Shown: positions 28,013-36,732, numbered from the stretch's first letter. The stretch: DNA of 64,000 nt from Planococcus beigongshangi (GCF_016820495.1 NZ_JADHDU010000002.1:248001-312000), one strand, 5' to 3'. Notes: generated from the sequence alone by a model not told the origin. Numbers and translations are program-made.

Positions 28013-28216
28013 TCACTCAGGTATTTTATTTTTCCCAATTTCCGCTAGTAGTTGTATAGTAGCATGCCGGTGCACTTTTTCCAATGCATCGTATGTTTTA
28101 TAATGCTGACCGTACAAAACACCGGTATGGGACATGATGATCAAAGCTGAGAGAAAAAAGACCAAGGTGACCGGATAGGCGGCAGCTTTTTCCGATTTAA
28201 GGACCCGTAATGGCAT
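28013..28216 (-). CDS. comGG: Competence protein ComGG-like
   Basis: Minor pseudopilin of the DNA-uptake apparatus. The short product (67 residues from MPLRVLKSEKAAAYPVTLVFF) has one N-terminal hydrophobic helix and lacks the Phe-Thr-Leu prepilin motif, as usual for ComGG. Start is ATG with AGAGG upstream, overlapping the 3' end of comGF by 20 bp. It is shorter than B. subtilis ComGG (124 residues), so the assignment leans on its position as last gene of comG. Confidence 0.7.
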   Translation of the reverse strand: MPLRVLKSEKAAAYPVTLVFFLSALIIMSHTGVLYGQHYKTYDALEKVHRHATIQLLAEIGKNKIPE

Positions 28217-28649
28217 ATTCAGACCTCTCTTCAGTGCCATTTTTCAATTGTGCGGTAACTTTCAAAATCTGGCCTTCGATCCGGAAAGTGCAAGTCAAAA
28301 TATCTGTCAGCATGATTTCGTGGCCTTTATCAAACCTCTGCTTCCGGATGACGGTGCCGAAATGCTCGATATCATAAACGCTGATGCCTTGTTTCACCCG
28401 AACGCCACTGCCTTCGTTGATCAATCCGATGGAATCGACAGCTGTCAGGTATGTTTGAAGATCTGCTGTAAATAAACGCCATTCCAATCTGCCGGCATGG
28501 AGATCTTCCATATAATCGGCTGTTTGCAGATAAAACAATACGATGAGCGGCATGATGGCTGCCACCAGGATCAGATCAATCAGCGCATTGTAATAGATAT
28601 ACCCTTTGCCATCCAGAAAGGCAGCCGAACTTTTATTCAGCCTTCGCAT
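28197..28649 (-). CDS. comGF: Competence protein ComGF-like
   Basis: Minor pseudopilin, 150 residues. There is one hydrophobic segment (about 21-42, YNALIDLILVAAIMPLIVLF) followed by a soluble domain ending in VTAQLKNGTEERSEYAITGP. A canonical prepilin cleavage motif is degenerate, as for many ComGF proteins. It overlaps comGE by 13 bp and comGG by 20 bp, consistent with translational coupling in the comG operon. Confidence 0.78.
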   Translation of the reverse strand: MRRLNKSSAAFLDGKGYIYYNALIDLILVAAIMPLIVLFYLQTADYMEDLHAGRLEWRLFTADLQTYLTAVDSIGLINEGSGVRVKQGISVYDIEHFGTVIRKQRFDKGHEIMLTDILTCTFRIEGQILKVTAQLKNGTEERSEYAITGP

Positions 28650-28969
28650 AACGTCACCGGATTTCCTCTATGATCGGTGTACATGACGCATAGGCTGCCG
28701 CCATACTCCCAGATGAACTCAACGCTGTTCACCGTCCGCTTGCCGGATGCCGCGCCCGAGGCTTTTACCGTCTTCGCCGCTTCATGCATCGTTTCATATG
28801 CGGTCAGTCTCAGCTGCTTATCATCCAGCGACCCTTGCATCTTTTGCATGACCGGCACCAAGGTGCCGAACAGCATCGTGATAAGGAGGAGACTCAGCAT
28901 CGTTTCTGCCCAAGACAGGCCATTTTCATTCAGAAAAAACCACCCTCCCTTTTCCAAGATGGACGACAA
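28637..28969 (-). CDS. comGE: Competence protein ComGE-like
   Basis: Minor pseudopilin. The mature helix starts NGLSWAETMLSLLLITMLFG, with a prepilin-type Gly before a hydrophobic stretch and Glu at the expected fifth position. The start is uncertain: TTG at 28969 gives 110 residues and overlaps comGD by 44 bp, while CTG at 28930 lies 9 bp after AAGGGAGGG and would put the cleavage site close to the N-terminus, more like a prepilin. Confidence 0.72.
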   Translation of the reverse strand: MSSILEKGGWFFLNENGLSWAETMLSLLLITMLFGTLVPVMQKMQGSLDDKQLRLTAYETMHEAAKTVKASGAASGKRTVNSVEFIWEYGGSLCVMYTDHRGNPVTLCEG

Positions 28970-29348
28970 TCGTTTTTAGCCCGGTGCTCGTTTCAAACTG
29001 GATTGTTCCCGAAGCAAGAACGGAACCGCTTGTCCCGTAGCTGATCATTCCTAAGTTGCTATTTTTGATAGCCACTGTTTTTGGCGTCTGACGGTATATC
29101 AGCGGATTTATCAGGCCCTCCCCAACTTCATATCTGCTGGGGTTCGTTCTGAAGAAAACTGAAACTGTGTTTTTAGATCCATAAGCAAGACTTTGTGCGA
29201 AATAGATATCATTGCGCAGGAGTTCAAAAAACCGCTTTTCCTCTTTTTCCACAGTAATCGCATTATAGGCGGGCAAAGCGAACACCAGCCCCGTCATGAG
29301 CAGCGCAAGTACGATGACGACTTCAAGCAGCGTAAACCCTTTATTCAT
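28926..29348 (-). CDS. comGD: Competence pseudopilin ComGD
   Basis: Minor pseudopilin, 140 residues. It begins with a textbook prepilin peptidase site, MNKG/FTLLEVVIVLALLMTG, with Glu5 of the mature form. The rest is a small soluble domain. Its start overlaps the end of comGC by one base. It needs ComC peptidase, which is not in this window. Confidence 0.88.
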   Translation of the reverse strand: MNKGFTLLEVVIVLALLMTGLVFALPAYNAITVEKEEKRFFELLRNDIYFAQSLAYGSKNTVSVFFRTNPSRYEVGEGLINPLIYRQTPKTVAIKNSNLGMISYGTSGSVLASGTIQFETSTGLKTIVVHLGKGRVVFSE

Positions 29349-29662
29349 CAGGCCGGTCTGGACGACACGACGCCTTCCGGTGAAATTTCAATCAAGTCGC
29401 CGTTCGGACAAGTTTGATTGTCGGCTTTCAGGTAATCTTCGGACACCAATTGCGCTAAGGTCGGGACGCTCCGTTCATCCATCCGGTACGATTCTACCTG
29501 CCCTTGGACCATCTGCACAAATGCTGTACAGCCTTTTTCATCTACCGCCGTCGTCTGCTTGGAGACGTTCGGGATTGCGATTGCAATCAATACCGTAATT
29601 ATCAGCATGACGATCAGCATTTCAATTAATGTGAAACCTTTTTGATTTTTCAGTTTTTTCAT
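29348..29662 (-). CDS. comGC: Major competence pseudopilin ComGC
   Basis: Main subunit of the transformation pseudopilus, 104 residues. The prepilin site is KG/FTLIEMLIVMLIITVLIAIAIP (cleavage after Gly9). Two cysteines (GCTAF and NQTCPNGD) match the intramolecular disulfide of ComGC. It follows comGB with a 13-bp gap. Confidence 0.94.
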   Translation of the reverse strand: MKKLKNQKGFTLIEMLIVMLIITVLIAIAIPNVSKQTTAVDEKGCTAFVQMVQGQVESYRMDERSVPTLAQLVSEDYLKADNQTCPNGDLIEISPEGVVSSRPA

Positions 29663-29675
29663 TCCGGATTCCTCC

Positions 29676-30719
29676 TTATATTGTGTGGACCAGATTATAC
29701 ATGGGAAGCAATATAGCCAGATATGCAGCCACTATGCAAGCGGCAATGATGATAAAGAATGTCGGCTGGATGATTTTCAGCCATCTTTGTGTCTGTTGTT
29801 CAATCGCTTCCATCTGCACTTCGCTGTACAGGATCAATTCCTTGCCGAGAAAACCGGTAAGTTCCCCGTGCTGCAGAAATGCCGGCATATCATTGGATAA
29901 GGTGCCGAGCCGCTCAACAGCGACAGACAGCGGCTGCCCGGTAACGACTTCTGATCGGATGGCTTCTGCAATAAAGCGGATGACACCGTGATGATTCTGC
30001 TCAGACAACACATGCAGCGACTCCTGCAGGGAGATTCCGCTGTGGAGCAATGTGCCGAGCTCCCGGGATAGGAGATGGGACCAGTACAGCCGGATATAGT
30101 TTTTTATAACCGGAATCCGGAGCAGCCAATTGATCTGCACCTGGATCCGCTGCATCTTCAATATTCTCCAAAATATAAAAGAGCCCGTAACAAACACGGC
30201 CATCGAAAAGATGAAATAATCCGGCATCTTCAATAGGTATGCCGGCATCCCTCCGCTCTCATCCCCCGATTGCAGGGATGTCATCAGTTCCGTCAGATTC
30301 GGGATATAATTCATCCTGAAAAAAAGAAAGAGCAAAGAAGTGAAGCCCAGCAGAGAGACGGGATAGATCAGGATATTCTTCAGTTTTGTCTGGACTTCCT
30401 CAGTCCGCCCATAATTCTTCGCTATGCTTTGGAGTGATTCCGATAAACGGCCATGATGTTCAGCAATTTCGACAGGAAACAGCACACCGTCCTTGAAGCC
30501 GAGAAATTTCAATAATTCAGCTGAGTTTCCTCCACTTTTCAGTATCGAAGTCAAGCCGGCGTCGGCTGCCTCGAGGTTCTTCGAATGGATGGGCAGCAAT
30601 AAAACGAGCGCAGTGGGCAACAGATAGCCTTCCGTCAAGAGAACCGCCAGCCGTTCCAAAAAGCGGCTGCGGTCACGCAGATGGATCTTCGGCGGCTTCT
30701 TTTTGCTGGGCAAAAGCAC
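29676..30719 (-). CDS. comGB: Competence type II secretion-like membrane protein ComGB
   Basis: Polytopic membrane platform (GspF/PilC family) for pseudopilus assembly, 347 residues. Hydrophobic segments lie near 118-135, 170-188 and 320-342, with two cytoplasmic four-helix repeats (FLERLAVLLTEGY... and ELGTLLHSGISLQESL). Start is GTG with GGGGTGA 8 bases upstream, overlapping comGA by 47 bp. Confidence 0.93.
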   Translation of the reverse strand: MLLPSKKKPPKIHLRDRSRFLERLAVLLTEGYLLPTALVLLLPIHSKNLEAADAGLTSILKSGGNSAELLKFLGFKDGVLFPVEIAEHHGRLSESLQSIAKNYGRTEEVQTKLKNILIYPVSLLGFTSLLFLFFRMNYIPNLTELMTSLQSGDESGGMPAYLLKMPDYFIFSMAVFVTGSFIFWRILKMQRIQVQINWLLRIPVIKNYIRLYWSHLLSRELGTLLHSGISLQESLHVLSEQNHHGVIRFIAEAIRSEVVTGQPLSVAVERLGTLSNDMPAFLQHGELTGFLGKELILYSEVQMEAIEQQTQRWLKIIQPTFFIIIAACIVAAYLAILLPMYNLVHTI

Positions 30720-31716
30720 CGATCGTCACCCCTTCCCGAATCTGCCCTCTGAACGACAAGCGTTCCGGAAGGCTGTAAGCCATATTATCTTTTGCCGCTG
30801 AAATGGCATCCTCTAAACGGCTGCCGTGCAAGATTTCATAGAGGGCGCGGTAGCTCGGCATTTCATCGCCCAATTCCGCATATACCGGTAAGATGCGCTG
30901 AGCGGATACAGCGACCAGTGTTTGCGACATATCTTCATAGGAGATGCCCAAATCCTTCAACCGGTGCAGACAGCCTACAGAATGCCTGGCATGGATCGTT
31001 GAAAAGACCAGATGTCCGGTCAGAGCTGCCCTGACCGCAATGTGGGCAGTTTCGGCATCCCTGATTTCACCGATCATGATGATATCCGGATCATGCCGCA
31101 AGATCGCTTTCAATCCGGCAGCGTAATCCAGTCCCGCTTTTTCATTGACCTGGATCTGCAGGATTGCCTGATTTTTCCGTTCGACCGGATCTTCCAGTGT
31201 AATGATATTGCGGTTTAATTTATCCGAACAATGTTTAAGCAACGAATACAAAGTGGTCGATTTGCCGCAGCCGGTCGGGCCGGTCAGAAGAATGAGCCCT
31301 TGTCCTGCCTCAGAAATTTTTTCAAGCAGACTCGCAGAATCCCGGAATGCCGCAAGTTCCCGGATCGGTTTGGCCGCTTCATCCGGCATGATGCGGATGA
31401 CGATGCTTTCTTTCGTCAAAACAGACGGAAGTGTAGAAATGCGAAAATAAAAGGATTTGTTTTTGATGGGAAGATGGAAGGAACCGGTTTGGGGTTTTCT
31501 TTTTTCACTCATGTCCAGCAGGGAAAGATATTTGAAGTAGGCGATCATCCGATCACCCAAATCAAAGGGGAGTTGTGTCACTTGTTTCAACCCCTCAAAA
31601 GAGCGGAATGAAACTTTGTAGCAAGAAGGTGCGGGTTGGATGTGAATATCAGTAGTGTTGCAATCAGCCGCTTTCTGCAGCAGATCGGCACATTTCCGTT
31701 CGATAATTTCCTGCAT
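30673..31716 (-). CDS. comGA: Competence ATPase ComGA
   Basis: Traffic ATPase (PulE/GspE family) that powers pseudopilus assembly. There are 347 residues from MQEIIERKCADLLQKAADC, set by AGGAGGGCCC; a longer frame to 31776 lacks a ribosome site. Walker A is GPTGCGKSTT, the Asp box is RHDPDIIMIGEIRDAETA and the His box TGHLVFSTIHA. It is the first gene of the seven-gene comG operon and is preceded by a ComK-type site. Confidence 0.95.
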   Translation of the reverse strand: MQEIIERKCADLLQKAADCNTTDIHIQPAPSCYKVSFRSFEGLKQVTQLPFDLGDRMIAYFKYLSLLDMSEKRKPQTGSFHLPIKNKSFYFRISTLPSVLTKESIVIRIMPDEAAKPIRELAAFRDSASLLEKISEAGQGLILLTGPTGCGKSTTLYSLLKHCSDKLNRNIITLEDPVERKNQAILQIQVNEKAGLDYAAGLKAILRHDPDIIMIGEIRDAETAHIAVRAALTGHLVFSTIHARHSVGCLHRLKDLGISYEDMSQTLVAVSAQRILPVYAELGDEMPSYRALYEILHGSRLEDAISAAKDNMAYSLPERLSFRGQIREGVTIGAFAQQKEAAEDPSA

Positions 31717-31805
31717 TGGGCCCTCCTGATTGAATTTGAACTTCGCCGCCTCGCAGTTCCCCCCTAGTATAACCATGTGTTTTTCAGAAGGAAATAGTTT
31801 CGTCC

Positions 31806-31850
31806 AAAATAATTATTTGCCCCCCTTCTTTCGGGGCAAAAATGATTTTT
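31806..31850 (-). promoter_or_regulatory. Candidate ComK binding site (K-box) before comGA
   Basis: Two AT-boxes of the form AAAA-N5-TTTT: aaaaatgattttt (31838-31850, exact) and aaaataattattt (31806-31818, one mismatch), separated by 19 bp, close to the 18-bp class of ComK sites. A possible -10 TATACT lies downstream (around 31767-31772) with a poor -35, as expected of an activator-dependent promoter. Confidence 0.6.
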
Positions 31851-31891
31851 GGCCATAGGTTTCATAAAAGTATCATTGCTATTTTAGTACC

Positions 31892-32101
31892 CGATATTCC
31901 GCAAAACAGCTTCGCTTGCCTGGGGGCTTATGCTGAGCTAACTCGGCACTTCGCAAAAGTGGATTGCAGCACAACTCTTTTTCCTAAGCCCTCTTAACTT
32001 CCTTTCATGTCCAGAAGTGGACACTAGCGAAGGAGCGCCCTGAACTTGCTGCGCCTCCTTTGCGACGAGCAATGCGCAGGAGCAGAATCTTTGCCCTGTC
32101 C
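31892..32101. repeat. Interspersed repeat, partial family-1 copy
   Basis: Begins with cgatattccgcaaaacagc; 38 bases from here match the end of the element at 51946-52181 in reverse orientation with one mismatch. Near its other end it carries tttgcgacga...caggagca (32059-32084), the shared core found in the other copies. The opposite terminal repeat is missing, so this is a truncated or rearranged copy. It fills most of the 560-bp gap before yqgY. Confidence 0.7.
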
Positions 32102-32207
32102 AAAACGACGTAGCGGCATATTTATCGGATTCTTTAATTCAACCCGTATAAAATATTTCTTCCTTAAAAGATAACACCGCTTTGTCACAAAGAAAATCAA
32201 CTCGCGG

Positions 32208-32237
32208 TTTACAGGTCGGCTCCATATCCTATATAAT
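32208..32237 (+). promoter_or_regulatory. SigA-type promoter for yqgY
   Basis: TTTACA and TATAAT with an 18-bp spacer, 43 bp before the start codon. Confidence 0.6.
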
Positions 32238-32279
32238 AAAGTATGTGATTACTGTGTTCTGGCAAAGGAGGGATTACCC

Positions 32280-32522
32280 ATGAATAACATGTTTAAATTA
32301 ATGGGCTGGTGGACTGGGATTTTCGCAGTTCTGTTTTATGTAGGCGATATGGTGGAAGTTTCCTTATTGATGGTTGCCAACACCGGATTTTTTGTACTTC
32401 TAGGATTCTTAAATATTTCTGAGCGTATGTATTTGTACATCTTCGCAGCTTACTTAACTGTATTCTTCGTCGGATTCACATACTACTCAACATTCATCCA
32501 CATTCCTGGTGGAGGACATTAA
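32280..32522 (+). CDS. yqgY: DUF2626 membrane protein (YqgY)
   Basis: An 80-residue protein with three hydrophobic segments (about 4-20, 24-43, 51-70) and a short C-terminal HIPGGGH. Sequence and location beside comGA fit the DUF2626/YqgY family, of unknown function. Strong ribosome site (AAAGGAGGG) before ATG. It has its own promoter and terminator. Confidence 0.85.
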   Translation: MNNMFKLMGWWTGIFAVLFYVGDMVEVSLLMVANTGFFVLLGFLNISERMYLYIFAAYLTVFFVGFTYYSTFIHIPGGGH

Positions 32523-32548
32523 TCAACAAATTAATTTATGAAACAGAA

Positions 32549-32577
32549 AAAGCGGCCAATTATGGCCGCTTTTTCAT
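32549..32577. terminator. Bidirectional terminator between yqgY and yqgX
   Basis: Stem agcggcca / tggccgct flanked by A-run and T-run between convergent genes. Confidence 0.85.
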
Positions 32578-32596
32578 TTTGCCCAATTAACTTCCG

Positions 32597-33232
32597 TTAC
32601 ATCCTAAGAAAGGGATTTGTCTCTCTTTCTTCTTCTGGCGTCGTATCCGGTCCATGTCCCGGAAACAGGACAGTGCCACCCGGCAAAGAAAGAATCGATT
32701 GGCGGATCGACTGCAGCAGCTTTACTTCAGAGCCATCAATCAGATCAGTCCTACCGATGCTGCCGCGGAATAACGTATCGCCCACTATCGCAAAACCTTC
32801 TTCTTTGAATGAAAACGTTATACTCCCTGGTGAATGTCCCGGCGTATGAAGCAGATCCATGGTAAATGAACCGATATCCAGTTTCTTTTCATCCGTAATC
32901 AGCCGATCTGCCTCTTTAATCCGGTAGTCAGGCAAAGCCGCATATTTCCCCGAGCCATTCAGATTCGGGCGGCCGAGCCATTCCCGTTCAAGATAATGCA
33001 GATAGGCCGGTATACCGTAATCATCACGCAGGTCATCGACCGCTCCGATATGATCGAAATGAGCATGCGTAAGCAGGATTGCCAAGGGAGTGAATCCCCT
33101 CTTTTTCAAAAGTCCTTTTATTTTCGGAGCTTCTTCACCCGGATCGAATATGAGACATTCCTTGTCTGCATTTGAAACAAGATAACAATTCGTTTGAACC
33201 GGCCCAAGTTCCATTTGTTCTATTTTCAGCAT
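32597..33232 (-). CDS. yqgX: MBL-fold metallo-hydrolase (YqgX, glyoxalase II-like)
   Basis: Metallo-beta-lactamase fold hydrolase, 211 residues from MLKIEQMELGPVQTNCYLV. It has the metal-binding set LTHAHFDHIGA, the later LLHTPGHSPGS, VGDTLFRGSIGRTD and PGHGPDTT. The GAGGTGAAGG ribosome site fixes this start rather than the upstream frame. Close to hydroxyacylglutathione hydrolases and YqgX/BaeB-type enzymes; the substrate is unknown. Confidence 0.87.
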   Translation of the reverse strand: MLKIEQMELGPVQTNCYLVSNADKECLIFDPGEEAPKIKGLLKKRGFTPLAILLTHAHFDHIGAVDDLRDDYGIPAYLHYLEREWLGRPNLNGSGKYAALPDYRIKEADRLITDEKKLDIGSFTMDLLHTPGHSPGSITFSFKEEGFAIVGDTLFRGSIGRTDLIDGSEVKLLQSIRQSILSLPGGTVLFPGHGPDTTPEEERETNPFLRM

Positions 33233-33304
33233 TTCCTTCACCTCGCCCCAATTATAGCACGGCTGCAAGCAGTGGAATGTTCATCGGTATGACATTTTTG
33301 GCGC

Positions 33305-33333
33305 TCGACAAATCTTTTAAAATTCATTACAAT
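33305..33333 (+). promoter_or_regulatory. SigA-type promoter for yqgW
   Basis: TCGACA and TACAAT separated by 17 bp, 62 bp before the start codon. Confidence 0.55.
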
Positions 33334-33395
33334 AGTATAGGACAGATTAGTACACAACGGCACCGGCTGTTAAAGTTGAAGGGAGTGTCATAGTT

Positions 33396-33581
33396 ATGGA
33401 ATCAGGTTGGATTCTTGTAGTCATTTTTGGGCTTGTTGGTGTTTTGGCAGCAATAGGCACTGTACAGACATTCAAAAACAAAGAAGTATTAGGACTAATC
33501 TTTAATTTTGGAAGCTTGGTCATTTTCGGTGGATTTGCAATTGCAACTGCAATTACACAAGGTTTTCCAGCACCAATTTGA
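33396..33581 (+). CDS. yqgW: DUF2759 membrane protein (YqgW-like)
   Basis: A 61-residue protein with two hydrophobic segments (about 5-23 and 30-54) separated by TFKNKE, fitting DUF2759. Location between yqgX and the yqgS-type gene agrees with B. subtilis yqgW. Function is unknown. AAGGGAG precedes the ATG, and a strong terminator follows. Confidence 0.8.
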   Translation: MESGWILVVIFGLVGVLAAIGTVQTFKNKEVLGLIFNFGSLVIFGGFAIATAITQGFPAPI

Positions 33582-33584
33582 CCG

Positions 33585-33619
33585 AAAAAACTGCTGCAGG
33601 ATTCTGCAGCAGTTTTTTT
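33585..33619 (+). terminator. Terminator after yqgW
   Basis: Stem aaactgctgcag / ctgcagcagttt followed by T-run. Confidence 0.85.
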
Positions 33620-33646
33620 ATTTATCTGTAACCTGTAGGGCAAATA

Positions 33647-33680
33647 AAAAACGGACCCGATTGTCAGGGTCCGTTTTTTG
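33647..33680 (-). terminator. Terminator after ltaS
   Basis: Stem aaaaaacggaccc / gggtccgtttttt with T-run on the minus strand. Confidence 0.85.
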
Positions 33681-35597
33681 TTATTCAGTTTCTTTACTCG
33701 CATCTCCTGCGTCATCCGTCAGAAGCTTGCCAGTTTCTTCATCATAGAATCTGAGCAGATCGCCGTTGATGATGGTTTCAGAATAATTCAGCTGCTGCAG
33801 AGCCCGGTCAATGTATGGTTCACATACCGCCGGGTCAAGAGCTTCTTCGCCGGTCTCGATGTCATAGCAGACGCCGCCTGCATAGACATGATCCCCAGTG
33901 ATGAAACGTCCGTCCCGGAAAATGGTGAATTCTTCATGTTCTTCAGAGAAAAGATCGCTGCCGAACTGGATATCGCCTTGTGATTCCACTCCCAGCAGGT
34001 TCATGATCGTCGGACGCATGTCAATCTGACCGCCGATTTTCTCATTTACATGGCCTTCGCCAGATCCCGGAATGTGTACAAAGAAAGGTACTTTCTGCAA
34101 TTGGGCAGTTTCGAAAGGTGTAATTTCCTTGCCAAGATATTGCGCCATCGCTGTATTATGGTTTTCTGAAATCCCATAATGGTCACCGTACATGACGATG
34201 ATCGAGTTTTCATACAAACCTTTTTCTTTCAGTTCATCAAACAATACTTTCACCGATTCGTCGAGATATCTCGCCGTCTGGAAATAGCGGTTCAATGTGC
34301 CGGAATTGGAATCGAATTCGGGAATGTATTTATCCTCTTCATCCAGATAGAACGGGTGATGGTTCGTCAATGTCAGCAACCGGCTGTAGAAAGGCTGTTC
34401 CATTTCTGTCATATGTTCAACAGACTGCTCCATGAACGGAATGTCTTTCATCCCCCAGTTCACTGCATCGCCTTCTTCTACCACAAAGCTGTCAACATCA
34501 TAGAATTCATCGATTTCCAGGGCCTGATACATGATATCGCGGTTCCAGAAACTCTTCGTATTGGCATGCTGTACATTGGTGAAATATCCTGCATCCCCTA
34601 ATTTTTCAGCCATCGAGTTGTATGTGTTCCCGCTGTGCGTAAAGAATACCGCACTGCCGCCACGCGGATAAAGTGAGTTTTCCAGAATGAATTCTGAATC
34701 CGACGTTTTCCCGAGTCCTGTCTGGTGATAGAAATTCGGGAAATAAACCGTGTCTTCATCCTGTGTCAATTCGTTCAGGAATGGAGTGACCGTCTCGCCG
34801 TTCATTTCATTGTTCAATACGAATGTCTGAAGCGATTCGAGCGTCACCACGATTAAGTTGCGGTCTTTTGCAATGCCGTACATCTCTTCAGAAGGTTCCG
34901 CCTGACTCGAGCTGACGAAATTCGTCACTTCAACCAACTCGGAGCCGTTTGCAAGTGCACGCTGTGCCTGTGATTTCGACTGGATGTAGACATCATACAG
35001 ATGGTAGTTATACATCCCGATGTTTTTCACCAGCATTTCACGGTCGAAACTGCGTGTCAAAAGCTGCGGACGTTCCGCTTCAGCAAGTCCCAGGTTAAAG
35101 AACATGAGAGCAGCTGCAAGGATATAATAGGCTTTTCTTTGGACAGAACTTGCTTTTTCCGTCGTTTTCACTGCCGGCAAGAATTTGATTGCGAGCAGGA
35201 CGATCAGGAAATCCGAGAAATAAAAGATATCTGTCCAGAAGATGCTTGCTGCTGCACTGGATTTCAGGTCGCCGAAGTTCTGTGTCTGGAACAATAATGG
35301 CAACGTGATGAAGTCACTGAAGAAACGGTAAAATGCGACATTGGCATATAAGACGATGGATGTTAACAGCGTAACGGTCAGCAGATACCGGTTCTTCGCC
35401 TTCTCGGTCTTAAAGAATAATGCTATACCGTATAGAAACAGCAGCATACTCAGTGGATTGATAAATAAGATAAACTCTTGCAATGCATTGTCAATGGTTA
35501 TTGAAAATGCTGTTTTATAGACAATATAGGTTTTTAACCAGGTTACGACTATAGCAATTGCAAGAATCGAATGTTTAGGCCATTCTTTTTTCAACAT
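33681..35597 (-). CDS. ltaS: Lipoteichoic acid synthase (YqgS type)
   Basis: Polymerises glycerol phosphate from phosphatidylglycerol onto the lipoteichoic acid anchor on the outer membrane face. There are five N-terminal membrane segments (about 9-27, 42-62, 73-91, 118-140, 156-173), then an extracellular sulfatase-like domain. The catalytic residues are recognisable: Glu in VVTLESLQ (about 254), nucleophile Thr in GKTSDSEF (about 298) and metal ligands in MYGDHYG. ATG at 35597 is preferred because GGAGG is 9 bases upstream; the ATG at 35606 abuts it. 638 residues. Confidence 0.95.
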   Translation of the reverse strand: MLKKEWPKHSILAIAIVVTWLKTYIVYKTAFSITIDNALQEFILFINPLSMLLFLYGIALFFKTEKAKNRYLLTVTLLTSIVLYANVAFYRFFSDFITLPLLFQTQNFGDLKSSAAASIFWTDIFYFSDFLIVLLAIKFLPAVKTTEKASSVQRKAYYILAAALMFFNLGLAEAERPQLLTRSFDREMLVKNIGMYNYHLYDVYIQSKSQAQRALANGSELVEVTNFVSSSQAEPSEEMYGIAKDRNLIVVTLESLQTFVLNNEMNGETVTPFLNELTQDEDTVYFPNFYHQTGLGKTSDSEFILENSLYPRGGSAVFFTHSGNTYNSMAEKLGDAGYFTNVQHANTKSFWNRDIMYQALEIDEFYDVDSFVVEEGDAVNWGMKDIPFMEQSVEHMTEMEQPFYSRLLTLTNHHPFYLDEEDKYIPEFDSNSGTLNRYFQTARYLDESVKVLFDELKEKGLYENSIIVMYGDHYGISENHNTAMAQYLGKEITPFETAQLQKVPFFVHIPGSGEGHVNEKIGGQIDMRPTIMNLLGVESQGDIQFGSDLFSEEHEEFTIFRDGRFITGDHVYAGGVCYDIETGEEALDPAVCEPYIDRALQQLNYSETIINGDLLRFYDEETGKLLTDDAGDASKETE

Positions 35598-35761
35598 CCT
35601 GCACATCCTCCTCTTGATGCATTTTTCATAGGGATCATTTCCATTCTTTAATCGGATAATTTACAGTATCTTCACGTTTTTTTACATACGTAACATAATA
35701 CCTTTACCCTCTTAATAAACGTATTAAACGCCAAAAAGTTTCATTTAATGATGGATTCCCT

Positions 35762-35950
35762 TCAATTCTTTTTTTGTTGGCTGCGAAGGATCACCAAAGC
35801 AGTCGAGAATTCTTTGGCTGTGATAAACTGCATGCGGTATAATTCCCGGATTTCATCTTCCATCAGCAGAAGATCCGCTTCCTTATCGGCCGTATAGATG
35901 ATCGTACCGTAGCGTTTCAGCAATTGCATAACATCATAAAGGCTGTTCAT
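35762..35950 (-). CDS. yqgQ: YqgQ family protein (DUF910)
   Basis: A 62-residue soluble helical protein of the YqgQ family (MNSLYDVMQLLKRYGTIIYT ... EIRELYRMQFI). Structural studies of the family suggest nucleic-acid binding, but the function is not settled. Its ATG overlaps the yqgN stop (ATGA). In B. subtilis glcK and a rhomboid protease gene lie nearby; both are absent here. Confidence 0.88.
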   Translation of the reverse strand: MNSLYDVMQLLKRYGTIIYTADKEADLLLMEDEIRELYRMQFITAKEFSTALVILRSQQKKN

Positions 35951-36522
35951 GTAGTCACCTGTCCTGTATCACGGGATCCCGTTTCAGTGTAAATGAGCTG
36001 GACGGGCAGATCATGTTCTTCGACCGGCACCGCAGCCACGAGCTGCATATCAAATGCCAGAGACCTCGTCGGGCCGCTGAAGCGCGTGAGATAACGGTCA
36101 TAATAGCCGCCGCCGAAACCGATGCGGTATCCGTCCGGGGAAAAGACCACCCCCGGCACAATCAGCAGGTCGATCTCCTCAGGCTCCACTTTTTCCGTCA
36201 GTTCTATTGCCGGTTCCCGGAGTTTCATATATACAGTCTCAAGCTGGCTGAAATCGGTAATGATCCTGAACGTCATTTCCCTGGTTTGCGCATTGCATCT
36301 TGGTACAGCAGTTCTTTTTCCTGCATCCCAGCAAAATTCGATCAGCTGTTTCGTGTCGACTTCAGGGAAAGCAGATATTGTCACACCGACCGTATCGGCT
36401 TTCCGGAATTCCGGATCTTCCAAAAGATGCCTGACGATTGCATCCGATTTGCGCTGATGCTCTGTCAGGTCCATCGCTTTCAATTGTTCGATCATTTCTT
36501 TTCGCTGGATCGGCTTTTCCAT
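35947..36522 (-). CDS. yqgN: 5-formyltetrahydrofolate cyclo-ligase
   Basis: ATP-dependent conversion of 5-formyl-THF to methenyl-THF (MTHFS family). It has 191 residues from MEKPIQRKEMIEQL, with the start fixed by AAGGGGG; an in-frame upstream extension lies in the rpmG terminator. Family motifs: LLIVPGVVFSPDGYRIGFGGGYYDRYL and the ATP-binding FPEVDT region. A folate-cycle partner of folD and gcvT in this window. Confidence 0.93.
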   Translation of the reverse strand: MEKPIQRKEMIEQLKAMDLTEHQRKSDAIVRHLLEDPEFRKADTVGVTISAFPEVDTKQLIEFCWDAGKRTAVPRCNAQTREMTFRIITDFSQLETVYMKLREPAIELTEKVEPEEIDLLIVPGVVFSPDGYRIGFGGGYYDRYLTRFSGPTRSLAFDMQLVAAVPVEEHDLPVQLIYTETGSRDTGQVTT

Positions 36523-36543
36523 AAATGAATACCCCCTTAAAAG

Positions 36544-36573
36544 AAAAAAGCCAAAACCCTTGAGGTTTTGGCA
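36544..36573 (-). terminator. Terminator after rpmG
   Basis: Stem gccaaaaccc / gggttttggc followed by T-run on the minus strand, just before yqgN. Confidence 0.85.
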
Positions 36574-36582
36574 GTCCATTGA

Positions 36583-36732
36583 TTACTTCGTTTCACGGTG
36601 TAAAGTCATTTTTCGTTCACGTGAGCAATATTTTTTCATTTCAAGACGCTCAGGGTTGTTGCGCTTATTTTTAACAGTGCTGTAGTTACGTTCGCTACAT
36701 TCTGTACAAGCTAATGTGATGTTAACACGCAT
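36583..36732 (-). CDS. rpmG: 50S ribosomal protein L33
   Basis: A 49-residue ribosomal protein: [18 protein letters not shown] ... [22 protein letters not shown]. It has the first Cys pair (CTEC) and a single Cys in the second position, as in the B. subtilis RpmGA paralogue. AGGAGGG precedes the ATG and a strong promoter lies upstream. It occupies the same place as rpmGA next to yqgN in B. subtilis. Confidence 0.96.
   Translation of the reverse strand: MRVNITLACTECSERNYSTVKNKRNNPERLEMKKYCSRERKMTLHRETK

Noticed and set aside
31880-32200. CRISPR array or phage attachment site in the gene-free gap
   Set aside because: The repeats are not regularly spaced, there are no cas genes, and no integrase or tRNA is nearby.
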